NCBI RefSeq assembly: GCF_025999835.1
Contig: NZ_AP025628.1
Coordinates: forward strand, 1,798,001 to 1,862,000
Reading direction: 5' to 3'
From: Caldinitratiruptor microaerophilus
GTDB lineage: Bacteria; Bacillota; Sulfobacillia; Symbiobacteriales; ZC4RG38
DNA: 64,000 nt
Each line of letters starts with the position of its first letter. The stretch's first letter is position 1. Position numbers and translations under genes: made by a program. Positions 1-8,959 of this stretch are shown piece after piece. The notes under the pieces are model-generated. The model worked only from the letters and a program-made list of their open reading frames with translations, made no database searches and was not told the DNA's origin.

Positions 1-565
1 GGATCACCACGGTGAGGATGGCCCGCCACCGCGTGGCGCCGAGGGCCAGCGCCCCTTCCCGCAGGGAGGTGGGCACGAGGCGGAGCACCGCCTCGGTGGT
101 CCGCGTCACGGTGGGCAGCATGATGACCGCCAGCGCCAGGCTACCGGCGAAGCCGTTGAAGTGGCGGACAGGGACCACGGCCAGGGCGTAGACGAAGACC
201 CCCACGACGATGGAGGGCACGCCGGCCAGCACGTCCGACCCGAACCGGATGGCGGACGCGACCCGGGTTTCACCGTACTCGCTGAGATAGACGGCGGCGA
301 GGACCCCGAGCGGGATCGCCATCAGGGCGGCCAGGGAGACCATCACGATCGACCCGGCGATGGCGTTGGCCATCCCGCCGCCCGGCTCCCCCACCGGTCG
401 GGGCATCGAGGTCAGGAACTCGAGCGTGAGGCCCGGCAGCCCCTGGCGGGCCGCGTAGAAAAGAATGCTCACAAGCGGTACCAGAACCACGATCGCCGCG
501 GCGAACATGAGCGCTTCCATCAAGAGTCCCCGCAGGCGCCGCCCGCGGTGCCGGCTCCGCCTCAC
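1..565 (-). CDS. pstA: Phosphate ABC transporter permease PstA (3' part cut by window edge)
   Basis: Inner-membrane permease of the high-affinity phosphate transporter PstSCAB, paired with PstC. The gene starts at GTG 565, whose GTGA overlaps the TGA stop of pstC, so the two are translationally coupled. The readable part has a basic N-terminus (RRSRHRGRRLRG), a first membrane helix, and the conserved stretch ending in REGALALGATRWRAILTVV. That stretch is the EAA-type loop that contacts the ATPase PstB. The C-terminal part lies beyond position 1. Membership in the pstS-pstC-pstA operon is seen directly. The matching ATPase gene is not downstream within view; a pstB gene sits in the phoPR operon instead. 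Confidence 0.93.
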   Translation of the reverse strand, partial: MRRSRHRGRRLRGLLMEALMFAAAIVVLVPLVSILFYAARQGLPGLTLEFLTSMPRPVGEPGGGMANAIAGSIVMVSLAALMAIPLGVLAAVYLSEYGETRVASAIRFGSDVLAGVPSIVVGVFVYALAVVPVRHFNGFAGSLALAVIMLPTVTRTTEAVLRLVPTSLREGALALGATRWRAILTVVI

Positions 566-1551
566 AGTACCCCACCCCCCAGGCTCCGGCCCCGCGTCAC
601 CGACCAGATCAGCACCCGCGCGCCGATCCCCACGAGCAGGGTGACCCCGAATAGCACCAGCCCCACCTCCACGAGCGCCGCGAGGTGCACGTCACCGACC
701 GCCTCCGCGAACTCGTTGGCGATCACGCTCGCCATGGTCTGCGCCGGTGACAGAAGGGACCTCGGGATCTCTGCCCGGTTCCCGATGACCATCGTGACAG
801 CCATGGTCTCCCCCAGCGCCCGCCCGAGACCGAGGATGATCGCTCCCATGATGCCCGGCCGCGCCGCGGGTAGCAGAACCAGCCGGATCATCTCCCACCG
901 GGTCGAGCCCATCGCCAGCGCTCCCTCCCGGAGGCTGTCCGGAACCGCCCGCAGCACCTCGCGGCTTACCGCCGTGATCGTGGGAACGATCATGATCGCC
1001 AGCACCACGCCCCCGGCCATCAGCCCCACGCCGAGGGGCGGGCCGCTGAACAGCGGAACAAAACCCAGGTGTTCCGAGAGGGGCACCTGTACGTGGTCCC
1101 GAAGCCACGGTGCCAGAACGAAAATGCCCCAGAGGCCGTACACCACGCTCGGAGCTGCCGCCAGGAGCTCCACCAGAAACGAGACCGGCTCCCGCAGCCG
1201 CGCGGGCGCCACCTCGGCCAGCCAGATGGCCACCCCGAGACCGGGCGGCCCGGCCAGGACCAGGGCCAGTGCGGAGGAGGCCAGGGTTCCGACCACGAAC
1301 GCCGCCGCACCGAACTCCTCCGCCACCGGGTCCCATTCCGCCCGCACGAGGAAGCGCCAACCGGTGCGGTCGATCGACGGGCCGGCCGCACGAACCATGC
1401 CAAGGGCCATCGCCAAGAGGATGAGCAGAATCAGCACGCCCGCCGCCAGGGTCAGCCACCGGAAGACCCCGTCGGCGCGCTGGCTGCGCAAGAACGCCTG
1501 CACCCGGCCCGCGCCAGTGCGCCGGGCCAGGGCTGCGGGTGGCACCTGCAC
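562..1551 (-). CDS. pstC: Phosphate ABC transporter permease PstC
   Basis: Second permease subunit of the phosphate importer, about 329 residues with around six membrane helices. Recognisable stretches are the LLILLAMALG first helix, AAAPSVVYGLWGIFVL in the middle, and the EAA loop (SLREGALAMGSTRWEMIRLV). GRALGETMAVTMVIGN near the C-terminus is typical of PstC. I chose GTG 1551, preceded by GAGGTG at a good distance; a TTG at 1569 would add six residues. The stop overlaps the pstA start by 4 nt. A strong hairpin separates it from pstS upstream. Confidence 0.95.
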   Translation of the reverse strand: MQVPPAALARRTGAGRVQAFLRSQRADGVFRWLTLAAGVLILLILLAMALGMVRAAGPSIDRTGWRFLVRAEWDPVAEEFGAAAFVVGTLASSALALVLAGPPGLGVAIWLAEVAPARLREPVSFLVELLAAAPSVVYGLWGIFVLAPWLRDHVQVPLSEHLGFVPLFSGPPLGVGLMAGGVVLAIMIVPTITAVSREVLRAVPDSLREGALAMGSTRWEMIRLVLLPAARPGIMGAIILGLGRALGETMAVTMVIGNRAEIPRSLLSPAQTMASVIANEFAEAVGDVHLAALVEVGLVLFGVTLLVGIGARVLIWSVTRGRSLGGGVL

Positions 1552-1611
1552 GTACCTCTCACCTCGCAAGCTGGACGCTGGTGCGGGCCCTACGGATGTC
1601 CGGCAAGTGGA

Positions 1612-1650
1612 GGGACCGGACCGCCCCCCGTCGACCGGCGGCCCGGCCCC
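1612..1650 (-). promoter_or_regulatory. Intercistronic hairpin between pstS and pstC
   Basis: Arms at 1612-1625 and 1637-1650 pair over 14 positions in RNA (12 Watson-Crick, two G-U) around an 11-nt loop, with no U tract. It lies in the roughly 120-nt gap between the pstS stop and pstC start. In Bacillus subtilis a stem-loop at the same place protects pstS mRNA, so the binding protein is made in excess over the permeases. The same role is inferred here from position and strength. Confidence 0.7.
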
Positions 1651-1669
1651 TGTTGTTGTGGATCGGAGG

Positions 1670-2833
1670 CTACTGGAGGAGCGGCTGCCCCTGGTAGGTG
1701 ATGGACTTGAGCTTGCCCTCGACGAGCTTGACGACCTCCGGGGGCAGAGGGGCGTAGAGGAGCTCGGGAGCCATCTTCTGGGCGTCGTGGGTCATCCACC
1801 ACAGGAGCTTCACGAGCGCCTCGCCCTTCGCCTTGTCCGCCTGCTCCTTGTAGACCAGGATGTAGGTGAAGGAGGCGATGGGGTAGCTCTTCTCGCCGTC
1901 CGGGTTCGTGATGCTCACCCGCAGGTCGGCCGGCATGTCCGCCGCGGCGCCGGCCGCAGCGGCCGAGGTGGTCTCGAGCGAGGGCTCGACGAACCTGCCG
2001 GCCTTGTTCTTCAGGTGGGCGTAGGGCATCTTGTTCTGGATGGCGTAGGCCAGTTCGACGTAGCCCACCGCGCCCCTGGTCTGGGCGACCTGGCCGGACA
2101 CACCCTCGTTGCCCTTCGCACCGATGCCGGTCGGCCACTTGACGGAGGTGCCTGTGCCGACCTTCTCCTTCCACTCCGGGCTGACCTTGCTCAGGTAGTC
2201 GGTGAAGACGGCGGTGGTGCCGCTACCGTCCGACCGGTGCACGACTGCGACGGGGAGGTCGGGCAGCTTGACGTCGGGATTCAGCTCGGTCAGGCGCTTG
2301 TCGTTCCACTTCGTGATCTTGCCGAGGAAGAGCTCCGCCACCACGTCCGGGGTCATCTTGAGGGGCACGTTCACGCCGGGGATGTTGTAGGTCACGACCA
2401 CGGCGCCCAGGACGGTCGGGATGTGCACGAGCTCGCCCGGCGCCTTCGCCAGGGCCTCGTCGGTCATGGGGGCGTCGCTGGCCCCGAAGTCGACGGTCCG
2501 CTCGGTGATCTGCCGCTGGCCGCCGCCACTGCCGATCGACTGGTAGTTCACCCTGACCGGGTTGGACTTGGAGTACTCATCGAACCACTTGCTGTAAATC
2601 GGATAGGGGAACGTGGCGCCGGCGCCGTTCAGGTTGATGACCTTCCCGCCCGACGCTGCGGGCTGAGAAGACGTGTTCTGCCCGCTCGTGCTCTGGCCCG
2701 CCCCCTGGGCACCGCTCTGGTTCCCCTGCGCCGCCTGGGGCTTGCTCCCGCACCCGGCCAGGAGCGCCACGAGGGACAGGAGAGCGGCTGCGACCACGAG
2801 GGGCCGGCGCCGCCGGACCGTCTGGACCACCAT
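1670..2833 (-). CDS. pstS: Phosphate-binding lipoprotein PstS
   Basis: Extracytoplasmic phosphate-binding protein that delivers phosphate to PstCA. The 387 residues start with a basic n-region (VRRRR), a hydrophobic segment and the lipobox LLAGC, so it should be a lipoprotein anchored to the outer face of the membrane. A Gln/Ser/Gly-rich linker follows. The mature domain carries the PstS signatures GAGATFPYPIY, SIGSGGGQRQI, FGASDAPM and RSDGSGTTAVF, which supply phosphate ligands in characterised homologues. It is the first gene of the pstSCA operon. Paired TTAA elements lie 66-94 bp upstream of its start, in line with control by PhoP. Confidence 0.96.
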   Translation of the reverse strand: MVVQTVRRRRPLVVAAALLSLVALLAGCGSKPQAAQGNQSGAQGAGQSTSGQNTSSQPAASGGKVINLNGAGATFPYPIYSKWFDEYSKSNPVRVNYQSIGSGGGQRQITERTVDFGASDAPMTDEALAKAPGELVHIPTVLGAVVVTYNIPGVNVPLKMTPDVVAELFLGKITKWNDKRLTELNPDVKLPDLPVAVVHRSDGSGTTAVFTDYLSKVSPEWKEKVGTGTSVKWPTGIGAKGNEGVSGQVAQTRGAVGYVELAYAIQNKMPYAHLKNKAGRFVEPSLETTSAAAAGAAADMPADLRVSITNPDGEKSYPIASFTYILVYKEQADKAKGEALVKLLWWMTHDAQKMAPELLYAPLPPEVVKLVEGKLKSITYQGQPLLQ

Positions 2834-2898
2834 CGCTCCGGGACCCTCCCTTTCGGTCTGGCTCGTGCTGCTGCCAGGGGACAGGCTAGCACGTGCGC

Positions 2899-2927
2899 TT
2901 TAAGGAAAGCGGGGGCGGATCGTTAAG
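2899..2927 (-). promoter_or_regulatory. Candidate PhoP operator of pstSCA
   Basis: On the minus strand CTTAACG and CTTAAAG occur with their TTAA cores 23 bp apart (cores at 2923 and 2900). TTAA is scarce in this GC-rich sequence. The same pair recurs before phoP (22 bp apart) and pstS2. The first element continues as CTTAACGATCCGCC, nearly identical to CTTAACGATCTGCC before the phoX-type gene. Bacillus PhoP binds TTAACA-like repeats with an 11-bp period, and 22-23 bp is two such periods. Operator function is inferred. Confidence 0.6.
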
Positions 2928-2945
2928 CCCGGATGAATCGTCGTC

Positions 2946-3707
2946 CTACCCGAAGCGGCCGGTGACGTAGTCCTCGGTCCGCTGGTCGCGCGGGTTCGTG
3001 AACAGGGAACCCGTGGGCCCGTACTCCACCAGCTCCCCCATCAGCAGGAAGGCCGTGTAGTCCGAGACCCGGGCGGCCTGCTGCATGTTGTGGGTCACGA
3101 TCACGATGGTGTACCGCTCCCGCAGGCTCCACACCAGGTCCTCGATCCGGGCCGCCGAGGCCGGGTCGAGGGCGGCGGTGGGCTCGTCCAGGAGGAGCAC
3201 CTCGGGGCCCGTCGCCAGCGACCGGGCGATGCAGAGACGCTGCTGCTGGCCCCCGGAGAGGCGCAGGGCGGACTCGTGCAGGCGGCTCTTGACCTCCTCC
3301 CACAGCCCGGCGGCGCGCAGGCTCGCCTCGACGCGACCGTCCAGCTCCGAGCGCGCCCGGACCCCCTGCACCCGCAGGCCATACGCCACGTTCTCGTAGA
3401 TCGACGTGGGGAACGGGTTCGGCTGCTGGAACACCATGCCGATCCGGCGTCGCACGGCGATCGGGTCGGCACCGCACGCGTAGACGTCCTCCCCGTCCAG
3501 GAGCACCCGCCCCCGCACTTCTGCATCCGGCACCAGCTCGACCAGGCGATTCAGGCAGCGGAGCAGGGTCGACTTGCCGCAGCCGGAGGGGCCGATCACC
3601 GCCAGGACCTGCCGTGCCGGCACCGGCAGGGTCACGTGGCGCAGCGCAGGACGGCCGCCGAACCGCACGCTCAGGTCTTCGACCCGGATCTTCTCGTGCA
3701 CGTCCAT
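2946..3707 (-). CDS. pstB: Phosphate transporter ATPase PstB
   Basis: ATP-hydrolysing subunit of the phosphate importer, 253 residues. All ABC motifs are intact: Walker [12 protein letters not shown]-loop [10 protein letters not shown], signature LSGGQQQR, Walker B with catalytic Glu [12 protein letters not shown], and H-loop IVTHN. I chose ATG 3707, which sits in TGATG with the phoR stop; GTG 3710 is possible. It forms an operon with phoP-phoR instead of closing the pstSCA operon. As the only catalytically complete PstB in view, it probably also serves the second Pst set at 13044-16647. Confidence 0.95.
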   Translation of the reverse strand: MDVHEKIRVEDLSVRFGGRPALRHVTLPVPARQVLAVIGPSGCGKSTLLRCLNRLVELVPDAEVRGRVLLDGEDVYACGADPIAVRRRIGMVFQQPNPFPTSIYENVAYGLRVQGVRARSELDGRVEASLRAAGLWEEVKSRLHESALRLSGGQQQRLCIARSLATGPEVLLLDEPTAALDPASAARIEDLVWSLRERYTIVIVTHNMQQAARVSDYTAFLLMGELVEYGPTGSLFTNPRDQRTEDYVTGRFG

Positions 3708-5119
3708 CACCCCTGGCTCGCAGCTGTCCGGGGGCCGGCGACCGGCACGGAGAACCGGAACGTCGACCCCCGGCCCGGCTCGCTCTCCACTGACACGGCG
3801 CCGCCGTGCAGCTCCACGATGTGCTTGACGATGCTCAGCCCGAGTCCGGTGCCGCCCGAACTGCGGCTGCGGGCGCGATCGACGCGGTAGAAGCGCTCGA
3901 AGAGGCGCGGCAGGTGTTCCCGGGCGATGCCGATCCCGGTGTCGGCCACGGACACGGTCACGAACCCCTCCGGGTTCGCCTCCGCCGCCACGGTGACCCG
4001 GCCGCCCGGCGGCGTGTAGCGGATCGCGTTGTCGACGAGGTTGTGCAGGACCTGCGCGAGGCGGGCCCGGTCGCCCCACACCGGGGGGAGGCCGGGCGGC
4101 ACGCGGCTCTCCAGCGTGAGCTCAGCGGCCCGGGCCCGCCGCTGGTGGCGGTCCAGGACGTCGGCGACGAGGACGTCCACGGCGACGGGGCCAGGCCGCA
4201 TCGCCATCCGGCCGGACTCGATGCGCGACAGGTCCAGCAGGTCCTCGATGAGGTCCGAGAGCCGGCTGGCCTCCCGGTGGACGATCTCGAGGAAGCGGCG
4301 CCGGGTTTCCGGGTCCGGGTCTGCCTCCAGGAGCGTCTCGGCGAACCCGCGGATCGACGTGAGCGGGGTGCGGAGTTCGTGGGACACGTTGGCCACGAAC
4401 TCGGTGCGCATCCGTTCCAGACGGCGGAAGCGCGTGATGTCGTGCAGCACCAGGAGCGCCCCGGCGGGACCCTCGCCGGCACGCGCCAGGCCGACGAGCC
4501 GTCCCTCCAGGACCCGCTCCTCCGGGTGCGCCCGCCGCAGTTCGAAGACTTCCGGCGGGCCGCCGGCAAGCAGCCGCTCGAGGCGCGCCTCGAGGTCGAA
4601 GTTGTGCGTGACCTCCAGGTGGTCGCGCCCCCGGGCCTCGGCGAGCGTGATCCCGAAGAGCGCCTCCGCGGCGGGGTTCAGGAGCACGATCCGCCGCCGG
4701 GCGTCGAGGATCACCACGCCCTCCGCCATCGTCGCCAGGACGGCCTCGAGCCGCAGGCTCTCGCGCCCCAGGGCCTCCAGGTAGGCCTGGAGCCGGTGGC
4801 TCATGCGGTTCACCTGCTCGGCCAGGTCCCGGACGTCGGCGGGGTCGCCGGGGGCGGGAAGGACGCTGCGCGAGAAGTCACCCTGCGCCAGCCGCCGCAG
4901 CACCGCGGCGGCCTCGGCCAGGGCGGTGGCCACCTGGCCGCTCATCCGCAGGCCCCACAGGGCCGGCACCGCGCCGATCGCCAGGACAAGGAAGAGGACG
5001 GCCATGCCGCCGGGGCCGGCGGCCCGCCACCGGGCGAGCTGCCACGCGGCCAGGGCCAGCATGGCCAGGAGGGGCACCACGGCGTACAGGACCGCCTGGC
5101 GCCGGATGCCGTTCATCAC
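3707..5119 (-). CDS. phoR: Phosphate-responsive sensor histidine kinase PhoR
   Basis: Membrane histidine kinase that phosphorylates PhoP when phosphate is scarce. The 470 residues show two membrane helices (about 8-29 and 38-58) separated by fewer than ten residues, a HAMP-like region (60-110), and a PAS domain (about 122-230). A HisKA domain follows with the phospho-acceptor His247 in [11 protein letters not shown], then an HATPase domain with the N-box [15 protein letters not shown] and glycine boxes DTGIGI and [12 protein letters not shown]. The near absence of an extracytoplasmic domain suggests that the signal comes from the Pst transporter or the PAS domain. It overlaps phoP by ATGA and pstB by one base. 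Confidence 0.92.
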   Translation of the reverse strand: MMNGIRRQAVLYAVVPLLAMLALAAWQLARWRAAGPGGMAVLFLVLAIGAVPALWGLRMSGQVATALAEAAAVLRRLAQGDFSRSVLPAPGDPADVRDLAEQVNRMSHRLQAYLEALGRESLRLEAVLATMAEGVVILDARRRIVLLNPAAEALFGITLAEARGRDHLEVTHNFDLEARLERLLAGGPPEVFELRRAHPEERVLEGRLVGLARAGEGPAGALLVLHDITRFRRLERMRTEFVANVSHELRTPLTSIRGFAETLLEADPDPETRRRFLEIVHREASRLSDLIEDLLDLSRIESGRMAMRPGPVAVDVLVADVLDRHQRRARAAELTLESRVPPGLPPVWGDRARLAQVLHNLVDNAIRYTPPGGRVTVAAEANPEGFVTVSVADTGIGIAREHLPRLFERFYRVDRARSRSSGGTGLGLSIVKHIVELHGGAVSVESEPGRGSTFRFSVPVAGPRTAASQG

Positions 5120-5811
5120 GTGGAGGACCCGCGGAAGCGGTAGCCCACCCCGCGGACCGTCTCGATGTAGGTCGGGCGGGAAGGATCCGGCTCGATCTTC
5201 GCACGCAGGTGCCGGATGTGCACGTCGATCGTGCGGGGGTCGGCGGCGAACTCCTGCCCGCGCACGCGGTCCAGGAGTTCGTCGCGGGTGAAGACCCGCC
5301 CGGGCTGCTGGCTCATGACGCGCAGGATCTGGAACTCGGTCAGCGTCAGGTCGACCCGCTCGCCGTCCCGCGTCACCTCGAAACGCTCGTAGTCGATGTG
5401 CAGGGAGCCAAAAGTCCCGGACGGCCGCTCAACGGGCCGCGGCGCTGTCCGCCGGAGGATCGCCCGGACCCGGGATACCAGCTCGCGCGGGCTGAAGGGC
5501 TTGGTGACGTAGTCGTCGGCGCCCACCTCGAAGCCCACCACGCGGTCGATCTCGTCCCGCCGGGCCGTGAGCATGAGGATGGGCACGTCACTGGAGCGGC
5601 GGACCTCCCGGCAGACGTCGATCCCGTCCATCCCCGGCAGCATGAGGTCGAGGATGATGAGGGCGGGACGGCGCTCGCGTGCGAGACTGAGCGCCTCGAC
5701 GCCGTCGGCGGTGGTCACCACGCGGTAGCCGGCCCGCTCGAGATTGAAGGCGATCAGGTCGCGGATCGGCTGCTCGTCCTCGACGACCAGGATCTCGTCC
5801 GGCAAGGCCAC
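5116..5811 (-). CDS. phoP: Phosphate regulon response regulator PhoP
   Basis: OmpR/PhoB-class DNA-binding regulator of 231 residues. The receiver domain (about 5-120) has the acidic pair in VVEDEQ, the phospho-acceptor Asp55 in LIILDLMLPGMDG, the TAR switch and the KPFSPREL lysine. The C-terminal winged helix (about 135-228) includes RVFTRDELLDRV and the recognition segment DPRTIDVHIRHLRAKI. The start is GTG 5811 with GGGAGGCG upstream. It is the first gene of phoP-phoR-pstB. Paired TTAA elements 32-59 bp upstream suggest that it activates its own operon. Confidence 0.93.
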   Translation of the reverse strand: MALPDEILVVEDEQPIRDLIAFNLERAGYRVVTTADGVEALSLARERRPALIILDLMLPGMDGIDVCREVRRSSDVPILMLTARRDEIDRVVGFEVGADDYVTKPFSPRELVSRVRAILRRTAPRPVERPSGTFGSLHIDYERFEVTRDGERVDLTLTEFQILRVMSQQPGRVFTRDELLDRVRGQEFAADPRTIDVHIRHLRAKIEPDPSRPTYIETVRGVGYRFRGSST

Positions 5812-5842
5812 CGCCTCCCGGCACCGATCCTAGCAACCCTGC

Positions 5843-5870
5843 TTTAAGACAAAATGAAATGCACGTTAAG
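5843..5870 (-). promoter_or_regulatory. Candidate PhoP operator of phoP-phoR-pstB
   Basis: On the minus strand CTTAACG and CTTAAAG have TTAA cores at 5866 and 5844, 22 bp apart. A third, weaker match (TTCATT) falls midway, giving an 11-bp period like that of PhoP direct repeats in Bacillus. The block lies just upstream of the GTG start of phoP. It also borders the 3' end of the HAD gene transcribed towards it. Confidence 0.6.
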
Positions 5871-5883
5871 GCAGGATTGAGGT

Positions 5884-6717
5884 TCAGGCCACCTCGCCCA
5901 GCACGTAGCGCTCCAGGACGGCCGCCACCCCGTCCTCGTCGTTGGAGGCGGTGACGAGGTCCGCGCGCTGCCGGAGCTCCGGAACGGCGTTCGCCATGGC
6001 GACCCCGAGCCCGGCGAAGTCGATCATCTCCATGTCGTTCCAGTTGTCTCCCACCGCCACGATCTCGCTGCGGCGGACGCCGAGTCGGTGCGCGAGGAAC
6101 TCGAGCGCCGACCCCTTGTCGGTCCCCCACCGCCAGTACTCGAGCAGGCTGTGGCCGGGGATGTCCGGGCACAGCAGCGACCGGAGCGGCACGCCCAGCC
6201 ATCTGGGGGTCTCGGTGGCAGCGGGGCGCACCCGCGCCTCCAGGTCCAGTGTGAAGACCTTGAGGACCTCGAACCCGGCTGCGCTGGCCACGTCCTCCAG
6301 GGGGCGGGCGTGGCCCCGGGGCCCCTCCCGGAAGTACGTGGCCTCCGGGCAGGCCGGCTCGCCGAGCCAGAAGAGGTCGGGGCCGGAGGGCGCGTGCCGG
6401 CAGACGTAGACGGGTAGCCCGTGGCGCTCCAGGTGGCGCATCGCGTCGAGTGCGGCATCCGGGGGAAGGGGCCGCTCCAAGAGGACGCTCTCCCGGGCCG
6501 GGTCCAGCACCAGCGCGCCGTTGTAAAGGATGACGGGCACACGGATGCCCAGCCGGCGGGCGATGTCCCGGGCGGCGCGCCAGCGGCGTCCCGTCGCCAG
6601 GGTCACCGCCACGCCTGCCTGGATGGCGCGGCCGACCGCCGCGAGCACACGGGGCCGGATCTCGCCCCGGCTGTCCAGAACCGTGCCGTCGATGTCCAGT
6701 GCGACCAGCCGGTACAT
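5884..6717 (-). CDS. Cof-type HAD hydrolase
   Basis: Cytoplasmic haloacid-dehalogenase phosphatase of the Cof/IIB group, 277 residues, the usual length. Motif I is LDIDGTVLDS near the N-terminus with nucleophile and acid Asp. Motif II lies in VTLATGRRW, and motif III/IV is VAVGDNWNDMEMIDFAGLGVAMANA near residues 215-240. The family dephosphorylates sugar phosphates and flavin or PLP-type cofactors; the substrate here cannot be read. ATG 6717 follows GGAGGCGAGG. It is transcribed towards phoP, whose operator begins right after its stop, so co-regulation is possible but unproven. Confidence 0.88.
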   Translation of the reverse strand: MYRLVALDIDGTVLDSRGEIRPRVLAAVGRAIQAGVAVTLATGRRWRAARDIARRLGIRVPVILYNGALVLDPARESVLLERPLPPDAALDAMRHLERHGLPVYVCRHAPSGPDLFWLGEPACPEATYFREGPRGHARPLEDVASAAGFEVLKVFTLDLEARVRPAATETPRWLGVPLRSLLCPDIPGHSLLEYWRWGTDKGSALEFLAHRLGVRRSEIVAVGDNWNDMEMIDFAGLGVAMANAVPELRQRADLVTASNDEDGVAAVLERYVLGEVA

Positions 6718-6936
6718 CGGCCTCGCCTCCGGTGTGGCTGTCTCGCCCTTTAGGATGCCATACGAACTTGAAACTGACGTGTCGGGGGCGTTGAGCGGGC
6801 ATGAAATCCGGGCCCCGGCGCTTCCTCGAAACTTCTCTTGATCTCAATCCCCCGTTCACGCGCGCCCCGGGCACTTCTGCCAAGGTAAGAATGACTCCCA
6901 GCGCAAATCAAGGCAACGGCCCCGGGGGGTTCGACG

Positions 6937-8925
6937 ATGACACCTGCTGCGCGTCTGCTGGAGGCAGGGCTCTCCCGACTACGGGCGGCCTCCGGCAGCC
7001 TGCGGTTCCGCATCGGGGCGGGCGCGCTCGCGCTCGCCCTCCTCACCACGGGGGTCGCCTGGGTGGCACACGCGTCCCTGGTCCGGCAGGCGGCCACGGA
7101 AGCGCGCCTGGCCCAGGCGGCGGACGACATCGGCCGGCTGCTCGACGTCATCCAGGACACCCGCCAGATCGGAGAACTCGTGGACAAGACCCTGATCACC
7201 CGGTTCCCACCGGACCCGGCGCACGTGCAGACCCTCACCGCCCGCCTCGAGAGCGACGCCCGGATGCTCGCCGTGCCGGTGAGCGAGGGCGAGGCGGAAT
7301 ACCTCCGCCGGGCCCAGGTGTCCCTGCGGGAAATCGTGGACCTTTCCCGCCGCCTCCTCGAGGTGGACCTCCTGTCCCCTGAGGCGGTGCTGATCGGCAG
7401 CCAGGTGCGTGAGGCCGAACAGCGGCTGCAGCTCGCCCTCCTGGACGCCAAGCAGAAGCGGGTGGCGAACCTGCAGCAGGCCCGGTCGGACGCGCTCTTG
7501 GAGGCCCGCCGGGGGCGGCGGGTCCTCGGCGCCGCCGTGGGGGTCAACCTGGCCCTGGGGGCCGCGGTGATCGCCCTGGTCCTCGCTCGCGTCGGCCGGC
7601 CGCTCCGGGACATCACGGAAACCACCCGGCTCGCGGCGGCCGGGAACCTCACGCGGCGCGCGCCCGTGACCGGCAGGGACGAGATCGCGCACCTCGCACG
7701 AAACTTTAACCGGATGCTGGACGAGTGGTCCGCCGTGATCGGCGTCGTGTCCGCCTCCGCCCTGGAGGTGACCGGCACCGCCGGCCGGATGCACTGCGCG
7801 GCCGCCGCCGCTCGGGAGGCGGCCGGCGCTGCCGCCGGCGAGGTCGGGGCCGTCCGGGAGGCCGTCCGCCGACAGGGGCAGAGCCTGGAGGCCGCGCTGC
7901 ACCGGGTCCGGGAGCTCCACGACGAAGCCCGGCACATGGGGACGGTCTCCGGCGAGCAGGCCGAACGGGCGGAGGCCGCCTCGGCGATGGCCCGCGAAGC
8001 GGCCGGCGTGGCAGATGCGGCCCTGTCCGACCTCAGCGTCATGACCCAGCAGGCGGAGGCGGCATCCGGCTTCGCCGCGGAAGCCGGGGCGGTCATCGCC
8101 CGGTCGCTCGAGGCCACACGCCAGGTCGTCCGGGTGGTCGGGGCGATCGGCGAACAGGTGCGCCAGACCGCCGCCCACACGCGGGAAGCCGAGCGGATCC
8201 TCGCGGTGGTCACCTCTCTCGCCGAGCAGACGAACCTCCTGGCCCTGAACGCGGCGATCGAGGCGGCACGGGCCGGAGCCAGCGGGCGAGGCTTCGCCGT
8301 GGTGGCTGCCGAGATCCGCCGGCTCTCGGAACGTTCCCGCGCCTTCGCGAGGGAGATCGAAGACACCATGCGGCGCATCGGGGTCTCGGGCGGGGCAGCG
8401 CTCGAGGCCGTGGCGGAGAGCCAGGGTCTCCTGCAGGAGGCGGAGCGGCTGTCCGGCGAAGCCCGTTCCGCCCTCGACCGGATACTTGAGGCGGTGCACC
8501 ACATGAGCGCCGCCGCCGGCGCGGTGCGGGAGAGGGCCCGGGCAGCATCCGAGGGCGCCGGCCGGTCCGCGGCCGAGGTGCAGGAACTCGCCCGCTCGGC
8601 CCGAGACGTGGAGGCCGGCGCCCGGAGAATCGTGGAGCGGGAAGAAGAGATCGTCCGTGCCCTCGAAGAGGTTGCGGCCTCCCTCGCCCAGAGCGCGCAG
8701 CTGGTCGACGTGGTCGTCCGCACCACGGCGTCGGTGCTCGAGTCGGCGGGGGAGACCCAGGTCGCGGCCGCCCGGCTGGAAGACCTGTCCTCGACCCTGG
8801 AGGCCGCGGTCCGCCGTTTCGCCGTGCCGGACGGTGCGATCGCCGCATCCCAGGTGCCGCAACGGCAGCCGGCCGGCGAGCTGGGCGGTCACGAGGCGCC
8901 CGCGGCTCCCGGGGCCGCGGCGTGA
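6937..8925 (+). CDS. Methyl-accepting chemotaxis protein
   Basis: Transmembrane chemoreceptor of 662 residues. A first membrane helix (about 24-44), an extracytoplasmic helical sensor region of about 150 residues rich in Leu/Glu/Arg, and a second helix (about 191-212) are followed by a HAMP domain. HAMP contains [20 protein letters not shown] long cytoplasmic signalling coiled coil carries the hairpin tip [18 protein letters not shown] and [18 protein letters not shown], which contact CheA and CheW. The sensor part resembles a four-helix bundle and gives no ligand clue. GGGGGG before ATG 6937 may be its ribosome site. Its position in a phosphate cluster makes phosphate-related taxis a possibility only. 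Confidence 0.9.
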   Translation: MTPAARLLEAGLSRLRAASGSLRFRIGAGALALALLTTGVAWVAHASLVRQAATEARLAQAADDIGRLLDVIQDTRQIGELVDKTLITRFPPDPAHVQTLTARLESDARMLAVPVSEGEAEYLRRAQVSLREIVDLSRRLLEVDLLSPEAVLIGSQVREAEQRLQLALLDAKQKRVANLQQARSDALLEARRGRRVLGAAVGVNLALGAAVIALVLARVGRPLRDITETTRLAAAGNLTRRAPVTGRDEIAHLARNFNRMLDEWSAVIGVVSASALEVTGTAGRMHCAAAAAREAAGAAAGEVGAVREAVRRQGQSLEAALHRVRELHDEARHMGTVSGEQAERAEAASAMAREAAGVADAALSDLSVMTQQAEAASGFAAEAGAVIARSLEATRQVVRVVGAIGEQVRQTAAHTREAERILAVVTSLAEQTNLLALNAAIEAARAGASGRGFAVVAAEIRRLSERSRAFAREIEDTMRRIGVSGGAALEAVAESQGLLQEAERLSGEARSALDRILEAVHHMSAAAGAVRERARAASEGAGRSAAEVQELARSARDVEAGARRIVEREEEIVRALEEVAASLAQSAQLVDVVVRTTASVLESAGETQVAAARLEDLSSTLEAAVRRFAVPDGAIAASQVPQRQPAGELGGHEAPAAPGAAA

Positions 8926-8959
8926 CCCCACCCCGGTGCGGCGACCGGGCCGGGGGGCG

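Noticed and set aside
161-2926. A 921-codon open frame on the plus strand opposite pstA-pstC-pstS
   Set aside because: It mirrors well-supported minus-strand genes, has low-complexity His/Arg/Gly-rich translation and no ribosome site. Such antisense frames are common at this G+C content.
3708-4079. Long N-terminal extension of pstB into phoR
   Set aside because: The extension is an out-of-frame reading of the phoR kinase domain. ATG 3707 at the TGATG overlap gives the normal PstB length.
6718-6936. A riboswitch (for example cyclic-di-GMP) before the chemoreceptor gene
   Set aside because: No GEMM core, no paired stems of the right shape and no terminator were found. The region looks like an ordinary leader.
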